Part shown: positions 54,483 through 61,692 of the stretch, in pieces
How positions within the stretch are numbered: position 1 is the first letter of the stretch
How the letters are laid out: each line of letters begins with the position of its first letter
Assembly: GCA_964459305.1 (NCBI GenBank)
Contig: CAYWNA010000051.1
Location: 1 to 61,692, forward strand
Direction: 5' to 3'
Origin: CAYWNA01 sp964459305
Lineage (GTDB): Bacteria > Planctomycetota > Planctomycetia > Pirellulales > Pirellulaceae
Length of the DNA stretch: 61,692 nt
The notes under the pieces: model-generated
Database searches by the model: none
The model's input: only the letters and a program-made list of their open reading frames with translations
What the model was told of the DNA's origin: nothing
Translations under genes and position numbers: made by a program

Positions 54483-55070
54483 TCAGTCCTGAAACACGAA
54501 CCTGATCAATACAAATCCGCCCACAAGAAGCACCACAAACACGATCGCCAGCACGTTGAAGTACTTGTCGATGAACTCCTTGATCTTCGGCCCGCAAAAG
54601 TAGATTAGTGCGCCCACCGCGAAAAACCGCAAGCCACGCCCGCAGACCGACGCTGCACAGAATGCCCAGAAGTTGAACTTGAAGAAGCCGGAAGCGATCG
54701 TAAAAACTTTGTATGGGATGGGCGTCAGCGCCGCAATGAAGACCCCCACGAAACCGTGGGCGTTGTACAATTCCTTCACTCTGTCCATGACCTCTTGCCC
54801 GTGGTAGAAGTCGATGATCGGCTTCCCAATCACATCCCAGCCGAAGACTCCGATGGCGTAGCCGAGCACCCCACCGATGACCGAGCCGATGAGACATACA
54901 AGTGCATAGCGAAACGAGCGCGCTGGTATGGACACTCCCAACGCGATCAGGAGGACGTCAGGCGGGATGGGGAAGAACGACGACTCGGCAAGAGCGAGAG
55001 TGAAGAGCGCGGGTACTGCATAGGGCGTCTCCGCCCAGTGCATGACCCAATCGTAGAGTCTCCGGATCAT
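54483..55070 (-). CDS. YqaA-like VTT-domain (DedA superfamily) membrane protein
   Basis: A 195-residue polytopic protein with about five hydrophobic helices. It shows the VTT/DedA-type features ESSFFPIPPDVLLIALG, GSVIGGVLGYAIG, and FIAALTPIPYKVFTIASGFFKFNFWAFCAAS with the re-entrant Pro/Gly loop. The family is thought to move or scramble lipids or lipid-linked carriers across membranes. The direct substrate here is unknown. I take the ATG at 55070, which has AGGTGG eight bases upstream, rather than a GTG four codons earlier. It is divergent from csrA, and 494 bp separate the two starts. Confidence 0.85.
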   Translation of the reverse strand: MIRRLYDWVMHWAETPYAVPALFTLALAESSFFPIPPDVLLIALGVSIPARSFRYALVCLIGSVIGGVLGYAIGVFGWDVIGKPIIDFYHGQEVMDRVKELYNAHGFVGVFIAALTPIPYKVFTIASGFFKFNFWAFCAASVCGRGLRFFAVGALIYFCGPKIKEFIDKYFNVLAIVFVVLLVGGFVLIRFVFQD

Positions 55071-55347
55071 CCTTGATACCACCTCTTCTGCCTGTCGCGG
55101 GCAAGCGAAACCGAATCGTGGATTGAAGCGAGGATTATAGCCTCATCCGTTTCGCGTTTCGAGACTTGTTCATTTGTCTTTCCCTGACTCAAATGCCACC
55201 CGATCGAGTGGATCGGGCCGCAAGAATAGAAGACCTCAGGAGGAATAATCCGGAAAATCTCACGAATACGCATGAAACCTGGGCAGGACTTGCGGGTCAT
55301 ATAACACAGGATGCCTGTATCGAAATTGCGGCCAACGACCACCATGG

Positions 55348-55394
55348 AGTCTCATATTGAGACTGAGCTTTGAGATGTGGCTCAAAATGAGACA
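55348..55394. promoter_or_regulatory. Paired TCTCA-N3-TGAGA palindromes upstream of csrA
   Basis: A perfect 17-bp palindrome (AGTCTCA-TAT-TGAGACT, 55348-55364) is followed by an imperfect one of the same type (TGGCTCA-AAA-TGAGACA, 55378-55394). Their centres are 30 bp apart, about three helical turns. They lie about 170-215 bp before the csrA start and about 280 bp before the divergent yqaA-like gene. The layout suits cooperative binding of a dimeric regulator or an enhancer-binding protein. Confidence 0.5.
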
Positions 55395-55564
55395 GGTTGC
55401 CAAGGCTGATAGCGTGGTCACAAGTTACTGATGAGAAAGGGGTTATGATCGATGACATACCTTTTGTTCCATCGGGCGCCTCATTCGCACGCATAACCAA
55501 AAAGATCGGCAATGTTTGCCATGATCGCACAGTTTAAGAGTTCATCTTTCAGGGAGGAAAAGAC

Positions 55565-55768
55565 ATGTTAGTGCTCAGCCGCAGAGCGGGTGAAGAAATC
55601 GTGATTGGCGACGATATCCGACTGGTTGTCAATCGCATCTCCGGAAACCGCGTCGCAATTGGCATCGCCGCTCCTGACGACGTCCACATCGTTCGCGGCG
55701 AGCTGATGGCTTTGGTGCATCAATTCGACGAGCCGACCACGGTCGAGCCTCTCGCGGCAGCCATGTAG
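55565..55768 (+). CDS. csrA: Carbon storage regulator CsrA
   Basis: A 67-residue post-transcriptional regulator that binds GGA motifs in mRNA leaders and changes translation or stability. The family core MLVLSRRAGEEIVIGDDI is at the N-terminus, followed by VAIGIAAPDDVHIVRGEL, which includes the second RNA-contact strand. A C-terminal tail of about 20 residues is slightly longer than minimal CsrA. The ATG is preceded by AGGGAGG. A 5-3-5 palindrome (GGCAA-TGT-TTGCC) lies at 55508-55520, within the presumed leader or promoter. No flagellar genes, the usual neighbours, are adjacent. Confidence 0.95.
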   Translation: MLVLSRRAGEEIVIGDDIRLVVNRISGNRVAIGIAAPDDVHIVRGELMALVHQFDEPTTVEPLAAAM

Positions 55769-56176
55769 GGTTCACGACACGGGGTCCCTGGATCTGACGC
55801 GTCACCACGCCGTACTTGGGTATCTGTGCGCATGGCGGACGCCGTCTACTTGCTCGCATCGACTCTTGCAGACCGTGCTGACTGATGCTGTAGCATCGTT
55901 CTCTCAGCGGCCAGCACACGGCCTGATCGGCTTCGTGCACTTCCATCATGTAAGGCCGTTCTACTTTCCGGCCGTTGTCGACAAATTGGCTTCCCGCCTT
56001 CGGCCAGTTTCGTCCGGTTCCCCTCTTTTTCACGCAGGTCTTCGCGGCCGAGCTCCAGAGACAGATGCGAGCGCCGGCGGTATAATCCGTCCGAGAATCC
56101 AGCGAAGGACCGGCAATCCATCCATACCTTGATAAAGCAGCGCAGTTCTCTTTGTGGTCTTCTTGGCAAACGCATC
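55769..56176. other. Intergenic region csrA / EI24-like gene
   Basis: These 408 bp have no recognisable gene, repeat or RNA. Short frames are present on both strands, but their composition is Arg/Pro-rich and they lack ribosome-binding sites. Confidence 0.4.
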
Positions 56177-56701
56177 ATGGACGCAAAATCCTCGGAACGG
56201 TTCATCAGCTCACCGCCAGCCGCAAGCAGTGTGGGACGATTCATGGAGGGCGCATCCGCTCCTCTGCATGGATGGCGGTTTCTGAACCGCCATCCATCGC
56301 TTTGGCGATATGCGATTCTGCCTATCGTTTTTAACCTGCTGATCACCGTGCTCGCGCTCGCAGTATTGATCGCTGGGGCCGTGTGGTTCATCACCGAGTT
56401 GCATCCGCGGTTAACCGAAGGTGTGATGGGCGAATGGTGGTGGGCGGCCGTAGCGATGGAAATCATCGCCGGGATACTGATGCTTCTGGTGTGCGCTATT
56501 CTTACCGTGCTGACTTGGAAACATACCATTGGCCTGGGGGCAGCAGTTTTCCTGTTCGAGTTCATCCCCGTGGTCGGAGCTGTCTTTCTGACCACCGCGG
56601 CTGTCGGGGGCGTGTTGCTTCAAAGGCGGATTCAGCCATCGGCTGAAGGTGAGAGTTGCAGCGAAGCCGTCTCCTCACTTGGGTCAAATCCGAAACGATG
56701 A
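56177..56701 (+). CDS. EI24 domain membrane protein, apparently shortened
   Basis: A 174-residue protein with the opening typical of planctomycete EI24/CysZ-like proteins (GWRFLNRHPSLWRYAILPIVFNLLI), three to four hydrophobic helices, and a closing helix pair (LFEFIPVVGAVFLTTAAVGGVLL). Family members are usually 220-300 residues long and have a middle section that I cannot find here. An internal deletion is likely, but the frame is intact. The start could also be at 56129 or 56243. The stop overlaps the ATG of the ABC-F gene (ATGA), so they form a coupled pair. Confidence 0.7.
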   Translation: MDAKSSERFISSPPAASSVGRFMEGASAPLHGWRFLNRHPSLWRYAILPIVFNLLITVLALAVLIAGAVWFITELHPRLTEGVMGEWWWAAVAMEIIAGILMLLVCAILTVLTWKHTIGLGAAVFLFEFIPVVGAVFLTTAAVGGVLLQRRIQPSAEGESCSEAVSSLGSNPKR

Positions 56702-58608
56702 TTTTGCTGTCCGTCAAGAATCTGCGCAAACACTACGGTCCCGACCCGGTTCTGGACGGTGTCACGTTCGACGTGCGTGCTGGGGAACGAGTTTCTCTGG
56801 TGGGACCGAACGGGACGGGGAAGACGACGTTGTTGAAGATACTTGCCGGCCGGGAGGAAGCCGACAGCGGTACTTTCGACTTGGCAGCGCGACCGCGGAT
56901 CGGAATGCTGGAACAACATCCTGAATTCCCCGCCCATCGAACCGTGTGGGAAGAAGCCCGACGAGCGATGCGAGACTTGATCGCGTTGGCGGAACAAGCC
57001 GAACTCATCGCCCAGGCGTTGAGTGAGACGGATGACGTTCAAGAACGCGATCACCTGGCCAGTCGGTTCGACGATCTCCAACACCAGTTGCACCACCGCG
57101 ACGGGTACAACCTGGACTACAGAATCGAACGCGTGCTGACAGGACTGGGATTCGAGCCGTCGACATTCGGCCAACCTGTCTCGCAATTGAGCGGCGGCCA
57201 GCAGAACCGGCTTCTGCTGGCCCGGTTGCTGCTGGAGGAACCAGACCTGCTCTTGCTGGACGAACCGTCGAATCACCTGGATATCGACGCCACGGAATGG
57301 CTTGAAGAATACCTCATTCAGTCAGATCTGGCGCTGGTCGTGGTCAGCCATGATCGGTACTTCCTGGACAAGGTGACCGTACGGACGCTGGAACTGCTTC
57401 GTGGCACGGTCGAGTCTTATCCCGGCAACTACACTGCGTACCAGCATCAGAAGGCCGAACGCCTGGAAGTCCAGCGTCGGACCTTCGAGAAGCAGCAGGG
57501 CGAGATCGCCAAGATGGAGGAATTCGTCCGCCGGCACCACTACGGTCAGAAACACGCGCAAGCCGAAGATCGCCGCAAGAAGCTCGAACGGATCGAGCGA
57601 GTTGCCCCGCCACGTGAAATCACCGCCCCGCCGATGGGCTTTCCCGAAGTACCGCGCAGCGGCGACATTGTCGCGAGGCTTGAAGGGGTATCGAAATCGT
57701 TCGATCAGCCGCTGTTTCAAGACCTGGCTTTCGACATTCTGCGCGGAGAAAGATGGGGAATTCTCGGACCGAACGGTTCCGGAAAGACGACGTTGCTCAG
57801 ATGCTTGCTTGGCCAGTGTGAACCGGACTCGGGCCGCATCGTTATCGGGACCGGCGTCCAAGTTGGATATTTCGACCAGCTACTTCAATGCCTGGGCGAC
57901 GATGCGGAAGCAGTCGATGCGGTCCGGCCCGATGGCAAGGAGTTCACCGAACAACAGCGACGCGACCTGCTCGCCCGTTTCGGCATCGCGGACGACATGG
58001 TCTTTCAGAAGGTCAGCAGTCTCAGCGGCGGCGAGCGCAACCGCACTGGGCTGGCCAAGCTGGCGGCCTCGGACGCCAATTTCCTTGTGCTGGACGAGCC
58101 AACGAACCATTTGGATTTGTGGGCGCGGGAGTCGCTGGAGAAATCGCTGAAGACGTTCAACGGCACAATCCTGTTTGTCAGTCACGATCGGTACTTCCTG
58201 AACCGGGTCGCAGATCATCTGCTCGTCGTCGAACCTGGGCGTTTCCGCGTGATCGAAGGAAACTACGAGACCTACTTGCACCTGGTGAAACAGGGGCTTG
58301 CAGCAGGCGACCGCTGGCAATTGCACGGACGGTCCCAGGACCCCGACGGCAACAAGAAGCGTTCGCCGCGGAAGAAGGAAACCGTCCGTCGAAAACGAAA
58401 GTTCCCCTACCGCAAAGTGGAGGATATCGAAGCGGAAATCGCGGAGCGAGAAACGCGAATCGAAGAGCTGCACGCCGCGCTGGCCCGTCCGGAGGTATTG
58501 CGCGACGGCGAGCGAGTCAAACAGACGACGTCAGAACTCCAGCAGCAACAACAGACCCTCGCGACGCTTTACGAACACTGGGATGAAGCTGCTGAACGAA
58601 ACGCTTAG
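56698..58608 (+). CDS. ABC-F family ATPase (Uup/YheS-like)
   Basis: A 636-residue soluble protein with two ATP-binding cassettes and no membrane segments, so a translation-associated ABC-F protein rather than a transporter. Cassette 1 has GPNGTGKTT, LSGGQQNR and LLLLDEPSNHLD. Cassette 2 has GPNGSGKTT, LSGGERNR and LVLDEPTNHLD. The linker (VQRRTFEKQQGEIAKMEEFVRR, in parts) corresponds to the P-site tRNA interaction motif. A Lys/Arg-rich segment then leads into a C-terminal coiled coil, as in Uup and YheS. The ATG at 56698 overlaps the upstream stop. The exact subfamily is uncertain. Confidence 0.93.
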   Translation: MILLSVKNLRKHYGPDPVLDGVTFDVRAGERVSLVGPNGTGKTTLLKILAGREEADSGTFDLAARPRIGMLEQHPEFPAHRTVWEEARRAMRDLIALAEQAELIAQALSETDDVQERDHLASRFDDLQHQLHHRDGYNLDYRIERVLTGLGFEPSTFGQPVSQLSGGQQNRLLLARLLLEEPDLLLLDEPSNHLDIDATEWLEEYLIQSDLALVVVSHDRYFLDKVTVRTLELLRGTVESYPGNYTAYQHQKAERLEVQRRTFEKQQGEIAKMEEFVRRHHYGQKHAQAEDRRKKLERIERVAPPREITAPPMGFPEVPRSGDIVARLEGVSKSFDQPLFQDLAFDILRGERWGILGPNGSGKTTLLRCLLGQCEPDSGRIVIGTGVQVGYFDQLLQCLGDDAEAVDAVRPDGKEFTEQQRRDLLARFGIADDMVFQKVSSLSGGERNRTGLAKLAASDANFLVLDEPTNHLDLWARESLEKSLKTFNGTILFVSHDRYFLNRVADHLLVVEPGRFRVIEGNYETYLHLVKQGLAAGDRWQLHGRSQDPDGNKKRSPRKKETVRRKRKFPYRKVEDIEAEIAERETRIEELHAALARPEVLRDGERVKQTTSELQQQQQTLATLYEHWDEAAERNA

Positions 58609-58639
58609 GATCGGCTTCGAAATAGATCCTGAATTCATG

Positions 58640-58706
58640 GTAGCCGAAGTCGCCAGACTTTGGTCGCTTTGCACGGGAAAAAACCAAACTCTGGCGAGTT
58701 CGGCTA
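58640..58706. repeat. Palindromic repeat, GTAGCCGAA family, copy 2 (inverse of copy 1)
   Basis: The arms at 58640-58663 and 58683-58706 (24 bp each, 22 matched) are exactly the two arms of copy 1 (4763-4825) in reverse order. The loop, read on the other strand, shares TTTTCCC with the copy 1 loop. The element sits between two convergent genes, 32 bp after the ABC-F stop and 37 bp from the end of the sigma-factor gene. A terminator role here is possible. Confidence 0.92.
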
Positions 58707-58743
58707 CATCGAGGAAATGACGGCATAATCTCGGCAGCGATCC

Positions 58744-59427
58744 TTAGCCAAACTGGGTTCCTGTGTATACGGCCAGCAAAGACTTCAGTTTCCGTTGCGT
58801 TCGGTGTTTCCGGTACCTCACCTGTTCCGGCGTTAGATCCAGGGCGGCTGCGGTTTCAGCCTCAGAACAACCTTGCATGACCCGCATATCCAGTACGCGA
58901 TAGTTGACCTCGGACACTTGGCGTTTCAGTTCTTCCACGGCCGTTTTCAGCATCGTGGCATCCCATTGCTGCTCCAGCACCTTGGCGGGATCCGGTTCAT
59001 CGCTCACCGGTTCGGCGCCTTTTTCGATGAATCTGTCCAAGTTATGACTGGAACGACGAATGTTGCGGCGGATGACGTCTGTCGTTTTGCTGCGAACCAC
59101 GGCGTAAAGCCACGAACGCAGCCCTGGTTTGTTGCCCGGATGCACGAATTCCGCCAACTTCAGGGAAACCGCGCTCCACACTTCTTGCACGCAGTCGTCG
59201 ACATCGGCACCACGCACGCCGTGCGACATGACGAAGCGTCTGATAACTTGGCTGTAAACGCGGTAGAATTCCTGCCACGCTTGCGTCAACAACGTATCCG
59301 GCGCACGACGTTCCAGCAGCGCTTGCAGGTAAGCCTGCGTCTGTTGCAGCAAGCTGATCCGGGTCGCCTTGGGGTCAAAGCTATCGGAACACTCGCCATC
59401 TGCCTTCAAGCCGTCATCGACGACCAT
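58744..59427 (-). CDS. ECF-type RNA polymerase sigma factor
   Basis: A 227-residue sigma-70-family factor of ECF type. Region 2 is seen as VDDCVQEVWSAVSLKLAEF with the core-binding SWLYAVVRSKTTDVIRR. Region 4 is an HTH (RVMQGCSEAETAAALDLTPEQVRYRKHRTQRKLKSLL, in parts). The N-terminal 40 residues are an extra segment. The ATG at 59427 is chosen because GGAGGAG lies five bases upstream. No anti-sigma gene is adjacent on its own strand. It is divergent from a second ECF sigma gene 229 bp away. Confidence 0.88.
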   Translation of the reverse strand: MVVDDGLKADGECSDSFDPKATRISLLQQTQAYLQALLERRAPDTLLTQAWQEFYRVYSQVIRRFVMSHGVRGADVDDCVQEVWSAVSLKLAEFVHPGNKPGLRSWLYAVVRSKTTDVIRRNIRRSSHNLDRFIEKGAEPVSDEPDPAKVLEQQWDATMLKTAVEELKRQVSEVNYRVLDMRVMQGCSEAETAAALDLTPEQVRYRKHRTQRKLKSLLAVYTGTQFG

Positions 59428-59656
59428 GTGGACTCCTCCGCGACACGCAGCACGATAGGTTTGCGACACAGCGCGAAGCCGAAGTGTCCGAATGCTCTAC
59501 CCCGCGCAGCATGCAATCCAATGTCTAAATTCCGTCTCGGCCTGTCAACACGCCGGACAATAATCTTGAACAACCAGGCTTTTTCATGGAATAATCTCTT
59601 CGCATCGACGTAGTATAGTCACTGCAAGACGAAAGTGACCTGCAGGAGCGAGTCGT

Positions 59657-60196
59657 TTGTCACAGATTTCGAGGGACGACGTGGAAATGACGCCGGCCGG
59701 TGACTTGGCAGTTGCCGAACTCGAAGCATTGGGTGGCAGTGGCTTTGCCCTGGCCATGCAGTTGCTTCAGAACCGAGACGATGCCGCCGACGCCGTGCAG
59801 GATTCACTTCACGCCGCTCTGCGAAAGCGACGGATGTTCGATCGCCAGCGTGGCGAGTTGCGTGTGTGGTTCCTGAAAATCGTCCGCAATCGCTGCTTGG
59901 ACCTTCTGCGCAGGCGAACCCGCCACCAGGGCCAACCGGTCGAATGGTCCGAGTTGGCCGCACAGGCCGAGCAGCAACCCGATATTGCGGCCGAGAAAAG
60001 AGAAATGATCGTGCTGCTGAAACAGGAGCTAATGACGATGCCGCAAGACCAGCGGGAGATTATCCTGTTGCGAGACTACCACAATCTCAGCTATGCGGAA
60101 GTCGCCAAGGTGCTGTCGATTCCGGCGGGAACGGTCATGTCCCGTTTGCACCGGGCACGAAACGAACTCCGGCGGCGGATGCAGAACTACCGGTGA
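59657..60196 (+). CDS. ECF-type RNA polymerase sigma factor with cognate anti-sigma downstream
   Basis: A 179-residue ECF sigma factor. Region 2 contains DDAADAVQDSLHAALRKR and LRVWFLKIVRNRCLDLLRRR. Region 4 contains QREIILLRDYHNLSYAEVAKVLSIPAGTVMSRLHRARNELRRRM. The frame begins with TTG at 59657, supported by AGGAG nine bases upstream. An ATG ten codons later is the alternative. The anti-sigma gene begins 5 bp after the stop, and a YbjQ gene overlaps the end of that, so the three form an operon. Confidence 0.9.
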   Translation: MSQISRDDVEMTPAGDLAVAELEALGGSGFALAMQLLQNRDDAADAVQDSLHAALRKRRMFDRQRGELRVWFLKIVRNRCLDLLRRRTRHQGQPVEWSELAAQAEQQPDIAAEKREMIVLLKQELMTMPQDQREIILLRDYHNLSYAEVAKVLSIPAGTVMSRLHRARNELRRRMQNYR

Positions 60197-60201
60197 GAAC
60201 C

Positions 60202-60639
60202 ATGTTCGATTGCCGACAAATCGACGAAATGCTGTCCGGCTACCTGGACAGCGAACTAACGCAAGGTGATGGTCAGCGCGTCCAACTGCATTTGGAGTCC
60301 TGCGCCAAGTGCCGGACGGCGTACGGCGAATTGGCGGAACTGCGCGGGACGATCGCTGAGATGTCGTTTGGCAAAATGTCCCATGAACAGTGGAGCGAGA
60401 TTATGAACGACTTACCAGTCAAGGCCAGCCGCGGAGCCGGCTGGCTGTTGTACGTGGCCGGGCTCGTGATAGTATGCGGATACGGCTGCTATGAGTTTGC
60501 GGTGGACGATACGGTTCCGGCGCTGATCAAGACCGGCATCGGCGGTTTGGTGATTGGCACGGTGCTATTGTTCCTCTCGGTACTGCGCGAGCGACTGATT
60601 TCCCGCAAGACCGACAAGTATAAGGACGTTGAAATATGA
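60202..60639 (+). CDS. Zinc-finger anti-sigma factor, membrane-anchored
   Basis: A 145-residue protein. The N-terminal half is a zinc-binding anti-sigma domain with the H-x3-C-x2-C motif in HLESCAKCRTAYGEL. The C-terminal half has two hydrophobic segments (GWLLYVAGLVIVCGYG and IGGLVIGTVLLFLSVL) that would anchor it in the inner membrane. It follows the sigma gene by 5 bp and its stop overlaps the next ATG as ATGA. By analogy it sequesters the upstream sigma factor until a membrane or redox signal releases it. The signal is unknown. Confidence 0.88.
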   Translation: MFDCRQIDEMLSGYLDSELTQGDGQRVQLHLESCAKCRTAYGELAELRGTIAEMSFGKMSHEQWSEIMNDLPVKASRGAGWLLYVAGLVIVCGYGCYEFAVDDTVPALIKTGIGGLVIGTVLLFLSVLRERLISRKTDKYKDVEI

Positions 60640-60965
60640 AGCCCATGATCGTTGTCACCAGTCCAGAAATCCATGGCAAGAAGATCGTGCGCACGCTGGG
60701 CTTGGTCCGAGGCAATACCATCCGCGCCAGGCACGTCGGCAAGGACATCATGGCGGGCCTGCGGAACTTGGTGGGAGGTGAAATCCACGAGTACGCCAAA
60801 TTGCTGGCGGAAGCGCGCGAACAGGCGCTAGATCGCATGGTTAACGAAGCCGAGCAGTTGGACGCCAACGCCATCATCTGCGTCCGCTTCGCCACCTCGG
60901 TCGTCATGGGCGGAGCGGCAGAGATGCTGGCGTTTGGAACAGCCGTGGTCGTCGAAGACGGCTAA
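60636..60965 (+). CDS. ybjQ: YbjQ family (UPF0145) protein
   Basis: A 109-residue protein of the YbjQ family, small cytosolic proteins proposed to bind heavy metals. Seen are IVRTLGLVRGNTIRARHVGKD and the C-terminal DANAIICVRFATSVVMGGAAEMLAFGTAVVV. It is complete. Its ATG overlaps the anti-sigma stop, so it is likely a target or accessory of the sigma/anti-sigma pair. Whether it senses anything is unknown. Confidence 0.9.
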   Translation: MKPMIVVTSPEIHGKKIVRTLGLVRGNTIRARHVGKDIMAGLRNLVGGEIHEYAKLLAEAREQALDRMVNEAEQLDANAIICVRFATSVVMGGAAEMLAFGTAVVVEDG

Positions 60966-61250
60966 TCAAGCGGACAAGAACACACGGTTGGCAACGGACT
61001 CCGTGCCGTTCCTCGAACCGCCGAGTGTTTGCGATCTCGTGGAACGCCACGGAGGGCATTCCCCGCTGGCGGCCATTCCCCGGCACCCTCACATCCCTAC
61101 TGGGATTACACGTGTCTGGGGTGATTCGACGTTTTCTGGTGAGAGATGTCCGGTTTCTCGGAGGAATCTCGACTGTATGAGTAGAGGGGATCAGCAACCC
61201 TGATACCGCAGCCTTGATGTAGCCATACAGATCTCCGAGCGGACAACAAC

Positions 61251-61589
61251 ATGCATTGGAAACGCGAAGGCATGCGGGCGGGCGAGTCGCTGTTTTGCCC
61301 GGCCGAGTGGATCGAAATCGCGGACTCACTGGGCCTCACGCCCCGCGAATCCGAAGTTGTCCAGGCCGCACTGGATGACATGAGCGAATCCGAGATTGCG
61401 GGAAAGCTAGAGATTTCCCGGCATACTGTTCATGCGCACATCGAGCGTGTCTACCGCAAACTCGGCGTCAGCAGTCGAGTCCAACTGGTCGTGCGCATCT
61501 TTGCTGTTCGCATTTCTTTGGGCTTGGATCCCCAGTGCATTGCCCCTTCCCGGCGATGTCCCCTACACATGGGACGCTTGAATAGCTGA
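61251..61589 (+). CDS. LuxR-type helix-turn-helix regulator, short form
   Basis: A 112-residue protein whose central part is a LuxR/GerE DNA-binding domain (LGLTPRESEVVQAAL, SEIAGKLEISRHTVHAHIERVYRKLGVSSRVQLVV). The N-terminus is only about 30 residues and has no receiver or ligand-binding domain. It is probably a stand-alone DNA-binding regulator or takes its signal from a partner. Its targets are not evident. It is followed by a partial palindromic repeat at the window edge. Confidence 0.85.
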   Translation: MHWKREGMRAGESLFCPAEWIEIADSLGLTPRESEVVQAALDDMSESEIAGKLEISRHTVHAHIERVYRKLGVSSRVQLVVRIFAVRISLGLDPQCIAPSRRCPLHMGRLNS

Positions 61590-61675
61590 CTTTTCATGAC
61601 CGACGAAATGAGGCAGAATCCCGTCCCTCGAAGTCTGGTATACCACCCGCGGCCAGGATTGACACTTTTCCGCAT

Positions 61676-61692
61676 GTAGCCGAAGTCGCCAG
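61676..61692. repeat. Palindromic repeat, GTAGCCGAA family, copy 3 (cut by window end)
   Basis: The last 17 bases of the window, GTAGCCGAAGTCGCCAG, are identical to the first 17 bases of the left arm of copy 2. The rest of the element lies beyond the window. Confidence 0.85.

Noticed and set aside
55500..55530. Sigma-54 promoter (-24/-12) for csrA
   Set aside because: GGCAATGTTTGC has only 8 bases between GG and GC, where the consensus needs 10.
55866..56132. Plus-strand frame of 88 codons between csrA and the EI24-like gene
   Set aside because: Composition looks random and no Shine-Dalgarno or homology is recognisable.

Overview
The window reads as a chromosome piece from a planctomycete, most likely of the Pirellulales type. 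Three things point there. Two huge secreted proteins start with a basic N-terminus followed by the LEPLEDRRLLA / LEDRMLLA signature and end in dockerin-like repeats. A J-like N-terminal region typical of planctomycete proteins is followed by a membrane anchor. A Cys-rich BBP2-type porin is also present. No phage, plasmid, CRISPR or rRNA genes are visible. The only tRNA trace is a broken tRNA-Leu 5' half at 329-368.

Layout. 1-10.3 kb: end of an unknown gene, tRNA-Leu fragment, HIT protein and S1-domain protein (minus), zinc-ribbon membrane protein, ApbE-type flavin transferase, porin, CinA, NCS1 permease, pdxJ. 10.5-16.6 kb: dapA, a frameshifted J-like/PEGA-like membrane protein, and a TctA plus fused TctC-TctB carboxylate transporter. 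16.8-27.4 kb: an eight-gene minus-strand operon with metF at its 5' end and metV at its 3' end. 27.9-49.5 kb: two secreted dockerin-type proteins, the second 6176 aa and filling 30 percent of the window. 50-61.7 kb: moeA, two lipoproteins, fructose-bisphosphate aldolase, a YqaA-like membrane protein, csrA, an EI24-like protein overlapping an ABC-F ATPase, two ECF sigma factors (one with a zinc-finger anti-sigma and a YbjQ protein), and a LuxR-type HTH protein.

The most interesting system is the operon metF - mvhD - glutamate-synthase-like FMN/Fe-S protein - gltB-type FMN/Fe-S protein - GATase/GXGXG fusion - hdrA - mvhD - metV. Methylenetetrahydrofolate reductase parts (MetF, MetV) bracket an HdrA/MvhD flavin-iron-sulfur module and glutamate-synthase modules. 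HdrB, HdrC and hydrogenase genes are absent. Tight junctions (ATGA and TGATG overlaps, 1-2 bp gaps) argue for one translationally coupled unit. I infer a soluble multi-flavin complex linking methyl/methylene-folate redox to ferredoxin and glutamate chemistry. The function is not proven by sequence.

A second theme is short palindromic repeats of several families. One family (ends GACGAAAAAGGGG) lies inside and at the end of hdrA and is translated in frame. A second (GTAGCCGAA ends) occurs three times in intergenic DNA. A third is a nested palindrome at 30696-30829. No transposase for any of them is in the window.
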